A stretch of DNA of 64,000 nt, from contig NZ_BAABIA010000003.1 in assembly GCF_039542385.1 (NCBI RefSeq), forward strand, positions 496,001 through 560,000, read 5' to 3'. Shown here piece after piece: positions 1-7,661 of this stretch. Position 1 is the first letter of the stretch. Every line of letters begins with the position of its first letter. The notes below the pieces were generated by a model. It had not been told where the DNA came from and ran no database searches. It worked only from the letters and a program-made list of their open reading frames with translations. The position numbers were made by a program, and so were the translations under genes. The stretch comes from Prosthecobacter algae (GTDB lineage: Bacteria > Verrucomicrobiota > Verrucomicrobiia > Verrucomicrobiales > Verrucomicrobiaceae).

Positions 1-2
1 GC

Positions 3-1142
3 CTCGAAGTCTTCACTGAATCCGTCATCCGGGAGATGACGCGTCTTTCAAACCGTCATGGGTCCATCAATCTGGCCCAGGGGTTTCCGGACTTTGATCC
101 GCCGGCGGAATTGATTGAAGCGCTGGCCGTGGCCATTCGCGGGCCGCATCATCAATATGCGGTCACCTGGGGTGCGCCGCGTTTCCGCCAAGCGCTGGCT
201 CGCAAGCATTCGCAATATACCGGGCTGGATCTGGATGCGGACCGGCACCTGGTGGTGACCTGTGGCAGCACGGAGGCGATGATGGTGGCCATGATGACGG
301 CCTGCGATCCGGGCGACAAGGTGATCGTCTTCTCCCCCTTCTACGAGAACTACGCTGCCGATGCCATCCTCTCCGGAGCCATCCCAGTGCACATCACACT
401 GCATGCGCCTAACTTTGAATTCGACCGCACGGAGCTGCGTCAGGCGTTTGCCGATGGGGCCAAGGCCATCGTCATCTGCAATCCCTCCAACCCCTGCGGC
501 AAGGTTTTCACACGTGAGGAACTGCTGTTCATCGCGGGCTTAGCCGAAGAGTTCGATGCCTTTGTGCTGATGGATGAGGTGTATGAACACATCGTGTATG
601 CCCCGCACCAGCACACCTACTTTGCCACGCTGCCGGGAATGTGGGAGCGCACGCTGAGCTGTGGTTCCTTGTCGAAAACCTACTCCATCACGGGCTGGCG
701 GCTGGGCCATGTGATTGCACCGGAAAATCTGATTTCACGGGCGAAAAAAGTGCATGACTTCCTCACGGTGGGGGCCGCTGCGCCCCTGCAAGAGGCGGCG
801 GTGACGGCTCTGGATTTCCCCGCGAGTTACTACGAGGAACTGCAACGCGACTACGATGCGAAGCGGGATGTCTTCCTGGGCTACATGCGCCAGACCGGGC
901 TGTCCTTTTCTGAGCCCCAAGGGGCCTACTACACGCTCCTGGACATCAGCCCCCTGGGCTTTGCCACCGATACGGAAGCAGCCGCCTGGATGACCCAAGA
1001 AGTCGGCGTGACCGGGGTGCCGGGGTCCAGCTTTTACCGCGAGCCTGAGCATCGTTTCATCCGCTTCCACTTCGCCAAAAAAGAGGAGACGCTGCGGGCT
1101 GCCGGAGAAAAACTCGTGGAAGGCCTGCGTCGCGGAAGGTAG
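3..1142 (+). CDS. PLP-dependent class I/II aminotransferase (5' end outside window)
   Basis: Fold-type I aminotransferase of the methionine / kynurenine-glutamine transaminase type (YbdL-like), a cytoplasmic enzyme moving an amino group between an amino acid and a 2-oxo acid. The frame is open from base 3 and residues LEVFTESVIREM precede the first ATG at 36. They fit the usual family N-terminus, so the gene is probably cut by the window edge and ATG 36 is internal. Visible motifs are NLAQGFPDF near the N-terminus, CNPSNPCGKVF, DEVYEHIVY, and SLSKTYSITGWRLG carrying the Schiff-base lysine. The exact substrate cannot be read from sequence. The TAG stop lies inside the GTAGCCC arm of a palindromic repeat. 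Confidence 0.9.
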   Translation, partial: LEVFTESVIREMTRLSNRHGSINLAQGFPDFDPPAELIEALAVAIRGPHHQYAVTWGAPRFRQALARKHSQYTGLDLDADRHLVVTCGSTEAMMVAMMTACDPGDKVIVFSPFYENYAADAILSGAIPVHITLHAPNFEFDRTELRQAFADGAKAIVICNPSNPCGKVFTREELLFIAGLAEEFDAFVLMDEVYEHIVYAPHQHTYFATLPGMWERTLSCGSLSKTYSITGWRLGHVIAPENLISRAKKVHDFLTVGAAAPLQEAAVTALDFPASYYEELQRDYDAKRDVFLGYMRQTGLSFSEPQGAYYTLLDISPLGFATDTEAAAWMTQEVGVTGVPGSSFYREPEHRFIRFHFAKKEETLRAAGEKLVEGLRRGR

Positions 1143-1190
1143 CCCTTCGATCCTCGATAACGCTATCCGCACAGGGACTGTGCGGGCTAC
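1139..1190. repeat. REP-like palindromic element between convergent genes
   Basis: GTAGCCC at 1139-1145 is the exact reverse complement of GGGCTAC at 1184-1190. Between them is a perfect 8-bp hairpin, CCGCACAG / GGA loop / CTGTGCGG, at 1167-1185. The same hairpin recurs near 42614, 42746 and 42902. The left arm contains the TAG stop codon of the aminotransferase. The element fills the gap before the convergent metallophosphoesterase gene and could serve as a bidirectional transcription end. Confidence 0.75.
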
Positions 1191-1203
1191 CCGGGGAAAC
1201 GTG

Positions 1204-2025
1204 TCACGCTTCCTGCCAATCACGCTTCCCTTCCCCACGCTGGAAACGCCACAGCCTGCCAGGTTTGTATTCCACCCCGTCCCAGGTCCAGGCCTGGATG
1301 CTGAGCTGGCGGGAATCGCCCTCGATGACGTGGAATCCGTTAGGCTCGCCTTTCAAGCGATGAGAGATGGCGGTGGACACTGCCGACAGCACACAGTTCC
1401 GTGCGGCACTGCCACCGCTGAGGCGCAGTGTCTGCGCATAGCTGATGTGGAAATGTCCCGCCAGCACAAGGTCCACCCCGGCGAGGTTCACGGACTGGGA
1501 AAATTCCCGCTGCCGCCCGATGAGATGTCTGCGCGTGCCCTGAGGCGGCGCTGCGGGGGGATGATGCACCACCAGCACGCGCAGGGAATCTTCATCCACC
1601 GCCTGCCCCAGCTTCACCATGCGCGCCATCTGATGATGCGAGAGCCGCCCGCGCGACCAGTCCAAGTGCCAGCCCGCCGTGCGCGCTGAATTGGTGCCCA
1701 TGACAAACAGCCCAGGGCGGCTCCACACAGGCTCCAGGTCTTCCTGTACCAAGCGGCGGAAGTGCCGCCACGGACGGCGAAAGCGCTCCCACACCACCCA
1801 CCAGCGTGGCACGTCGTGGTTCCCTGGCACCACGAGTTGCGGGATGGCAATGGAGTCCAGGAAAACCCGTGCTTCCTCGAACTCGCGAGCGCGTCCGCGC
1901 TGAGTGAGGTCGCCGCTGACGATGAGCAGTTCCGGGTTTGCCTTTAAAATGGCTTCACGGAGAAAGGCCGGTAGATCAGGACTCACGGCCCCGAAGTGGA
2001 GATCCGAAATGTGGACCAGACGCAT
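1204..2025 (-). CDS. Calcineurin-like metallophosphoesterase
   Basis: A 273-residue single-domain metallophosphoesterase, probably cytoplasmic because no signal peptide is seen. The full metal-binding signature is present in order: HISDLHFG at the N-terminus, VSGDLTQRG, VPGNHDVPR, VVHHPP and LAGHFHIS. The family hydrolyses phosphomono- or diesters with a two-metal centre, and the substrate here is unknown. It begins 2 nt after the stop of the diacylglycerol-kinase-like gene, so the two are almost certainly co-transcribed and translationally coupled. The start chosen places HISDLHFG at residues 5-12, typical of the family. Confidence 0.9.
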   Translation of the reverse strand: MRLVHISDLHFGAVSPDLPAFLREAILKANPELLIVSGDLTQRGRAREFEEARVFLDSIAIPQLVVPGNHDVPRWWVVWERFRRPWRHFRRLVQEDLEPVWSRPGLFVMGTNSARTAGWHLDWSRGRLSHHQMARMVKLGQAVDEDSLRVLVVHHPPAAPPQGTRRHLIGRQREFSQSVNLAGVDLVLAGHFHISYAQTLRLSGGSAARNCVLSAVSTAISHRLKGEPNGFHVIEGDSRQLSIQAWTWDGVEYKPGRLWRFQRGEGKRDWQEA

Positions 2026-2027
2026 GA

Positions 2028-2972
2028 TTAGGAGGCGGGTTCAGATTCCACCTCTTCAGCCAAACGTGGGGCGATGACCAGCAACGCTTTCGGCACCAAT
2101 TTCACCCGCAGGGGCACAGGCAGTTTCTCCAGCTCGCCATCCATCATCACCGGGATGCGGCGTTTCCGCGTCACTCGGATCTCGAGATCTGTGGCATGCA
2201 TCACCACGATTTCGCGGTCCTCTTTCCAGCGGCCCATGACCCAGGCAATGAAGGAACGCAGAAGGCCAAAACGGGTCTGATGCTTCGAGATGTAAACGGT
2301 GAAGTAACCGGCATCCAGACTGCGGCGTTTGGGGATGATACCGAAGATGTCCTCGTAGTCGTTATTCGCCAGCAGGGCGATGCGGGTGCGGTGACGCTCG
2401 ATGCGGTCACCTTCCTGAAGGCAAAGATGCAATGGCGGATACGTGGCCGCACTGCGCAGGGCATCCCACATGGTTCGGAGCGACTTTACAATCCAGCTCC
2501 CATGATACTCTGGCCGCCCCATGACCAGGGCCGGGTAAAAGCCTAGCACCACCACGCACATGTAGAGATTTCCCGCCACATCCAGCAGGTCCATCTTGCC
2601 CTCTGGAGCGGTCACCAGAGCACGGGCAGCCTCCTTCCAGTCCAGTGGCATGCCCACATCCCGCGCAGCCAGATTGAAGGTGCCCAGGGGCAGGATGCCC
2701 AGGGGCTTGTCATGCCCTGCAAAGACGGTCGCTGCTGTGGCCACCGTGCCATCGCCACCGCCCACGATCACGGCATCTGCCCCGCCATCGCGGGCTTTTT
2801 CCAGGGCCTTGCGCACTTCTTTCCCTGGCACTTGCTGGATCTCTACCGTGCAGCCCAGTTCCTCAAAGACCTCCTTCAGCCCTGCCTCCACCACATCAGG
2901 CCCCAGAGTGCAAAGGGTGCCAGATTCACGATTGAGAATGACGCAGAGATTCCGGCGATGATCGGGATTCAT
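2028..2972 (-). CDS. Diacylglycerol/sphingosine kinase family protein (YegS/LCB5-like)
   Basis: Lipid kinase of the DAGK catalytic-domain family, expected to phosphorylate a membrane lipid with ATP. The nucleotide-binding motif VGGGDGTV and the following ILPLGTFNLAARDVGMP lie in the first half; the C-terminal half is the beta-rich domain usual for the family. The start used is the ATG at 2972 (MNPDHRRNLCVILN), which leads straight into the first beta-strand. An in-frame ATG 22 codons upstream (3038) adds residues unlike the family. A C-rich stretch rather than a Shine-Dalgarno site precedes the ATG. It lies 2 nt upstream of the phosphoesterase and about 100 nt downstream of nadA, so a three-gene unit is possible. 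Confidence 0.85.
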   Translation of the reverse strand: MNPDHRRNLCVILNRESGTLCTLGPDVVEAGLKEVFEELGCTVEIQQVPGKEVRKALEKARDGGADAVIVGGGDGTVATAATVFAGHDKPLGILPLGTFNLAARDVGMPLDWKEAARALVTAPEGKMDLLDVAGNLYMCVVVLGFYPALVMGRPEYHGSWIVKSLRTMWDALRSAATYPPLHLCLQEGDRIERHRTRIALLANNDYEDIFGIIPKRRSLDAGYFTVYISKHQTRFGLLRSFIAWVMGRWKEDREIVVMHATDLEIRVTRKRRIPVMMDGELEKLPVPLRVKLVPKALLVIAPRLAEEVESEPAS

Positions 2973-3069
2973 GAGGGGAGAATACGCGGCTACAGCACGT
3001 AGGTCGCGAGGAATAATCGCAACCACCCGCCTAACCACGTGCCCCTAACCTCAGGCTACCGGCAAAAAA

Positions 3070-4017
3070 TCACCGGCTGAGCTCCAGCATGCGCAGGATC
3101 GGCTTCTCCGCCCGCGCACGGATGTCTTCAGGCATGTTCACCTGGGGGGTGAGGTCGCGCAGGGAATCATGCAGCTTTTGCAGGGTATTCATCTTCATGT
3201 AGCGGCAGTCCGCACAGGCGCAGTGGCCGGTAGGCCCCGGGATGAAACGTTTGCCCGGCACCTCGCGCTCCAGGCGATGCAGCATGCCGCTTTCCGTCAC
3301 GATGATGAAGGTGCTGGCCTCGCTGGCCTGGCAGTAGTGCACCATCTTCTCGGTCGAGCAGACCACATCCGCCAGCACGCGCACCGCATACGTACACTCC
3401 GGGTGCGCCACCACGGCTGCGTCTGGATACTCGTCCTTAATCGCCTGGATGCTGTCGCGGGTAAACTCCACATGCACATAGCAGGCGCCTTTCCAGAGGT
3501 CCATCTTACGGCCTGTCTGCTCCATCACCCAGCTTCCCAGGTTTTGGTCCGGCACGAACAAGATCGGGCGATCCAGCGGCGCAGCATTGACGATCTTCAC
3601 CGCATTGCCGCTGGTGCAGATGCAGTCGCTTAGCGCCTTCACATGCGCGCTGCAATTGATGTAAGCGATGACGTAGTAGTTCTTCTCCGCGTTGGCTTTC
3701 AAAAAAGCCTCCAACTGCGGCCCAGGGCAGCTTTGCTCCAGCGAGCAGCCGGCATCGGCATCCGGCAGGATCACGGTCTTCGTCGGGTTGACGATCTTCG
3801 CCGTCTCGGCCATGAAATGCACCCCGCAAAAGGCAATCACATCCGCATCCGTCTCCTTCGCGTGGTAGGCCAGCCCGAGGGAGTCCCCGACAAAATCGGC
3901 GATCTCCTGAATCTCTTTGGACTGATAGTTGTGAGCCAGAATGACAGCATTCCGCTCTTTCTTGAGGCGGAGGATTTCAGAAACCAGGGTGGGGGTGGCG
4001 ACAGCGACCATACCCAT
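3070..4017 (-). CDS. nadA: Quinolinate synthase A
   Basis: Condenses iminoaspartate with dihydroxyacetone phosphate to quinolinate in de novo NAD biosynthesis, using a [4Fe-4S] cluster. The protein has 315 residues, the usual length. Expected motifs are present: ILAHNYQ near the N-terminus, the cysteine-containing FCGVHFMAETAKI, HPECTYAVR, and GHCACADCRYMKMNTL near the C-terminus. Cysteines in the first, second and last of these are the cluster-ligand positions of the family. No nadB or nadC is nearby. It is the first gene of a reverse group with the lipid-kinase-like gene and the phosphoesterase. Confidence 0.97.
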   Translation of the reverse strand: MGMVAVATPTLVSEILRLKKERNAVILAHNYQSKEIQEIADFVGDSLGLAYHAKETDADVIAFCGVHFMAETAKIVNPTKTVILPDADAGCSLEQSCPGPQLEAFLKANAEKNYYVIAYINCSAHVKALSDCICTSGNAVKIVNAAPLDRPILFVPDQNLGSWVMEQTGRKMDLWKGACYVHVEFTRDSIQAIKDEYPDAAVVAHPECTYAVRVLADVVCSTEKMVHYCQASEASTFIIVTESGMLHRLEREVPGKRFIPGPTGHCACADCRYMKMNTLQKLHDSLRDLTPQVNMPEDIRARAEKPILRMLELSR

Positions 4018-4254
4018 GATATAGCGGAGACTGCCCCAGGCTCAAGGAAGAACCTGTCTCATCAAGCGGGGGCATCCGCTGCACCTCTCTGTTTTTAGCC
4101 TCCCCTCGCCCCGGCTAACCAATGATGCGGACAAAAAAACCATCCCTCTAGCAGAAAGGAACCATGCATCATGCAACAGACCAGCTCAGAAAATATTTGC
4201 GCCTCAGCGGTCTAGGCTTGCCATCGAAACGGCTTTTTGACACGAAGAAGAGGT

Positions 4255-4569
4255 ATGAGCGCAGCCCAACCCCCGCCCCTGACTCTCTTCACCCTCAAAG
4301 ACGGTCTCGTAGAAAGCTCTGCTGACCAGGAACTGGTGGATGCCTTTGCCGCCGACTTTCAAGGACTTCGGCATTTCGGCTCCAAAATCGGCGAGACCCT
4401 GAACCTGGGCCATGCCTGGACAGGCACCCTCCAGGAAGAAGACCTGACGGTGAGCTATGCCTACTTTGGCGAAGGCACCAGCCCCAATGATCCCGGAGCA
4501 GGTTCCCTTGTCGGCAAAAAAACCCTGCTTTTCGATTCCCTCACCCGTCTCACCACCCAGGATGCATAA
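4255..4569 (+). CDS. Small hypothetical protein, possible roadblock/LC7-like fold
   Basis: A 104-residue soluble protein with no signal peptide. I do not recognise it with certainty. The order of elements resembles roadblock/LC7 (MglB-type) proteins: an N-terminal strand LTLFTLKDGLVESS, a helix rich in Asp/Ala, FGSKIGETLNLG, a strand LTVSYAYFG, then LVGKKTLLFDSLTRL. This is a by-eye impression of fold, not a confirmed match. ATG 4255 is preferred over the upstream in-frame TTG at 4237 because a purine-rich GAAGAAGAGG precedes it. The next gene starts 3 nt after its stop. Confidence 0.6.
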   Translation: MSAAQPPPLTLFTLKDGLVESSADQELVDAFAADFQGLRHFGSKIGETLNLGHAWTGTLQEEDLTVSYAYFGEGTSPNDPGAGSLVGKKTLLFDSLTRLTTQDA

Positions 4570-4572
4570 ACC

Positions 4573-5040
4573 ATGGCTGCGAACATCACCCCTTCCCTCC
4601 GCTCTGCTCTGGAGCGCCTCAAACATGCTGGTGCGGTCAATGGGCTGCTGCTCGGCTGGCGGAGACAAATCCTGTTAAACCTCCTGCCTTATGAGGAATT
4701 CCGTGCAGAGCGTCTGCTACAGACCGTGCATGATGGGCGCGACCATTTCTCCAGTGGCGGTGACCGCAATGCGGAGACCTTCTGGTTTGGCTACGATGTC
4801 TGCCATACCTTGGTCTGCTTCCGCGGCGAATGCACGCTGGTGATCCTGCACACACGGGCGGAGGAAGGCGACTTCCTCAAGCGTGCGGCGGAGACTTTCC
4901 TGGAGGACAGCCAGTTGCTGCTGGATTCCCTGCTGAATCCCGTCCCTGAAGATGGCGGTGAAACCCAGCCCCTGGGCGATGGCGGCGAGGAAGCAGCCTT
5001 CAGTGACACCCACACCAACTTCATCAGCCGCGTGGCTTAA
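4573..5040 (+). CDS. Small hypothetical protein paired with the preceding gene
   Basis: A 155-residue protein without membrane segments, starting 3 nt after the preceding stop, so translational coupling is likely. Visible features are an N-terminal helix, GLLLGWRRQILLNLLP, then WFGYDVCHTLVCF and CTLVILHTRAEEGDFL, then a helix LEDSQLLLDSLL. The plan of an alternating strand-rich core flanked by two helices could again be roadblock/LC7-like, which would make this a heterodimer partner of the upstream product; that is inference. The tail (about residues 125-155) is acidic and glycine-rich and probably disordered. It ends at a strong hairpin shared with the convergent acyltransferase gene. Confidence 0.65.
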   Translation: MAANITPSLRSALERLKHAGAVNGLLLGWRRQILLNLLPYEEFRAERLLQTVHDGRDHFSSGGDRNAETFWFGYDVCHTLVCFRGECTLVILHTRAEEGDFLKRAAETFLEDSQLLLDSLLNPVPEDGGETQPLGDGGEEAAFSDTHTNFISRVA

Positions 5041-5051
5041 GATTCCGCGAA

Positions 5052-5080
5052 AGTGGCAGGTGAAATAAACACCTGCCACT
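5052..5080. terminator. Strong hairpin between convergent genes
   Basis: Perfect 11-bp stem AGTGGCAGGTG (5052-5062) / CACCTGCCACT (5070-5080) with loop AAATAAA. It separates the convergent small hypothetical gene (+) and the acyltransferase fusion (-). Neither side has a long T run, so it may be only a weak intrinsic terminator or an mRNA 3'-end stabiliser. Confidence 0.6.
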
Positions 5081-5087
5081 CACAGCT

Positions 5088-7580
5088 TTAGAGCACTGGC
5101 ATCAAGAAGCCACGCTCATCCATCTGAATGCTCCGGAGAATCACCGGGCCGGGATTCTTCGGTGTCAGCATGGAAATCTCCAGCCCTTCTGCGCTGGTCT
5201 TTACCGCGTATCCGGGCAGCAGGCGGCCATAGGTATGGGGGATGATGCCCAGTTGCAGACCGCGTTCGTCTTCGGGCATTTCGGGGTCTGGCACACAGGT
5301 GGCGATGAGGGCCCCCGTTTCCTGATGCAGCAGTCCACGGTAGATCGTCACGTCCTCAGAGACGGCCACTTGGGCATCCGCCCAAAGCATGGCGTATTTA
5401 CCCAGGCGGGGCCATTCCGACACGCCTTCCAGCTTTTGTCTCAGCGAGGCATCGCCCACGGCCACCACACTGTTTTCCGCGCATCCGGTGATGCTGGCAG
5501 CCTCGGTCACCACACGAACGCGGCCTTTCATTTCAGCAAAGGCCACGAGGGTCTGATGGATGACGCTGCCCACGGGGGCGAGGCACAGCAGGGTCTCCCC
5601 CTGGCGCACCCATTCACATTCCATCAGGCGGAGGGCATTGCCGATGATCTGCTGCTTGTCCGCATGATCGGTGCTTTGGAAGTCGCGACGGCTCAAAATG
5701 GCCTCGGCACTGAGGGCCAAAATTTGCGCACGCACGGCCTCAGCCGTAGCTTCCTTGGCCGGGATCGGGTGGCCAAAATAGACCGTCACTGGGTAACGCA
5801 GATTCTTCGGCCATTTCTTGAAAAACAACCCACCTTCAAAGGAAAAGATGCTGCCATAGAGGCCATCCATGTAGGCCGGCACCACCTGGGCGTCTCCCTG
5901 GCGGGCCATGAGTTCGTAGCCTTTGCGCAGGTCATTGACGATGCCGTGGCGGGTGATCTGACCCTCTGGGAAAAGGCAGACGATGCGGCCTTCCTTCAAA
6001 GCGGCAGCCACAGTGCGTACCGCATCCTTAGCACGGGTGGGCGAGATGGGCACCGTGCCGCAAAGCTTCACAAACCAGGTCATCGCCGGAATATTGTAAA
6101 GCGCATCCCACATCACAAAGCGCACCTGACGGGTGCAGGAGGCCCCCATGATGAAGGCATCCACGTAGCTGACGTGGTTCGGCAGCAGCATGGTGCCACC
6201 ATCCTTCGGGATGCGCTCATGGTGAACCGACTTCACCTTGTAGATCGTCTTCACGATGGCCAGGGCCACAAAACGCAGCAGGTAATGCGGAAGCAACTGC
6301 ACGATGTACACGGTGGCCACCAGCATCAGCACGCCCAGCAGCCAGAACTGCGCCTGGAAGCCCAGTCCCATCGCCTTCAGCCCCACCAGCACCGCCACGC
6401 CCAGCACCCCGGCCACACTGTCCAGCAGGTTCATGGAGGCCAGAACCCGCCCGCGTTTTTCCGCCGAGGCGGTGTCCTGAATAAAGGTCTGGATCGGCAC
6501 CATGTAGCAGCCGCCCATGAAGCCCACCAGCGCCAGTGCCCAGTCAAACTTCGGCGTGCCCACGGGGGTGAGCCCTGCATAAAAAAGCGCCCCGGCCAGC
6601 CCCAGCGCCCCCAGGGGGATCATGCCCAATTGCAGAGACCGACGGTTGACCCAGGAGATAAACAGGCTGCCCACCACTGTGCCCACGCCCACCATGAGCG
6701 TCATTTTGGAAGAGGCCGTCGCCGCACCGCCCACGGCTTGGTCTGGATACAGTGCGAGGCCGATGTCCACAAACATCGCCGCCGCCATGCTGGCGACAAA
6801 CCAGTAGGTCGAGTTGCCAAAAAAGGCCCTTCGCATCGGGGCGTAGGACAGACTCTCCTTCAGATGGCCAAAATGCTCCCACCACAGCCCGTGATGATAC
6901 TTCACCCCTGGATGGGCAGGAGTCTTCTGGATGTAAAAACCTACGATCATGGCCACGACCGCCACGCCAAACAGCCACCAGATGGGCTCCGCAGCGGCTA
7001 GCCAGGCATTGCCATGCTGCTCATAAAGGGAATCAAACCACGCACCGCCCACCCCGAGACCGGCCAGAATGCCGATCATCGTCACCATTTGCAGCCAGCC
7101 CACAGTCAGCCCCAAGCGGCGGGAACCCACCACTTCCTTCAGAATCCCCATCTTTGCCGGACTGTAAAAAGTGGACTGCATGGCCAGCAGGAAAAACGCA
7201 CCCAGGGCCAGGATCACACTCAGCTCCCCCAGCGCCAGGTGGAAGCACAAACCCGCCATCAGCAAGATGGCTGACTGTGCCACCAGCATCGCCAGGATGA
7301 CTGCACGCTTGGAATAACGGTCCGCAAAATACCCGGACAACGGCCCGAACAGGATGAAAGGCAGCAGAATCATGCCGCCCAGCCACACCCCAATGTTTTC
7401 GCCAAGAACCCCTGTGGTCACCTTCGGGGCCAGCCCCACCAGCATCATCTTCAGCAGGTTGTCATTGAAGGCATTCAGCAGGGTCGCCCCCAGCACCAAA
7501 GCCACGGATACCCAGGCCCGCTTGGGCAGGCTTTTCATTTTATCGAGAGAGTCGGGATCGGGAGCAGTCGGGGAAGGCAT
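5088..7580 (-). CDS. MFS carrier fused to 1-acyl-glycerophosphate acyltransferase, with reduced Aas-like C-terminus
   Basis: An 830-residue inner-membrane fusion. Residues 1 to about 425 form an MFS domain with about 12 hydrophobic segments, resembling lysophospholipid transporter LplT. A PlsC acyltransferase follows, with catalytic NHVSYVD (HX4D, near residue 467) and FPEG (near 537). In Aas/LplT fusions an acyl-ACP synthetase adenylation domain comes next. Here only about 190 residues remain; they keep a late adenylation-like element (GLQLGIIPHTYGRLLPGYAV) but show no Ser/Gly-rich ATP-binding loop. The likely role is uptake and re-acylation of lysophospholipids, with acyl activation lost or supplied elsewhere. 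Confidence 0.85.
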   Translation of the reverse strand: MPSPTAPDPDSLDKMKSLPKRAWVSVALVLGATLLNAFNDNLLKMMLVGLAPKVTTGVLGENIGVWLGGMILLPFILFGPLSGYFADRYSKRAVILAMLVAQSAILLMAGLCFHLALGELSVILALGAFFLLAMQSTFYSPAKMGILKEVVGSRRLGLTVGWLQMVTMIGILAGLGVGGAWFDSLYEQHGNAWLAAAEPIWWLFGVAVVAMIVGFYIQKTPAHPGVKYHHGLWWEHFGHLKESLSYAPMRRAFFGNSTYWFVASMAAAMFVDIGLALYPDQAVGGAATASSKMTLMVGVGTVVGSLFISWVNRRSLQLGMIPLGALGLAGALFYAGLTPVGTPKFDWALALVGFMGGCYMVPIQTFIQDTASAEKRGRVLASMNLLDSVAGVLGVAVLVGLKAMGLGFQAQFWLLGVLMLVATVYIVQLLPHYLLRFVALAIVKTIYKVKSVHHERIPKDGGTMLLPNHVSYVDAFIMGASCTRQVRFVMWDALYNIPAMTWFVKLCGTVPISPTRAKDAVRTVAAALKEGRIVCLFPEGQITRHGIVNDLRKGYELMARQGDAQVVPAYMDGLYGSIFSFEGGLFFKKWPKNLRYPVTVYFGHPIPAKEATAEAVRAQILALSAEAILSRRDFQSTDHADKQQIIGNALRLMECEWVRQGETLLCLAPVGSVIHQTLVAFAEMKGRVRVVTEAASITGCAENSVVAVGDASLRQKLEGVSEWPRLGKYAMLWADAQVAVSEDVTIYRGLLHQETGALIATCVPDPEMPEDERGLQLGIIPHTYGRLLPGYAVKTSAEGLEISMLTPKNPGPVILRSIQMDERGFLMPVL

Positions 7581-7661
7581 GAGTAGAAGTCCGCGGAGAT
7601 TGCCATCCCATGCGCAAAAGTCGCGAGGAAAAGATCAACGAAGGCGGAAAGAAGCCAGGTC

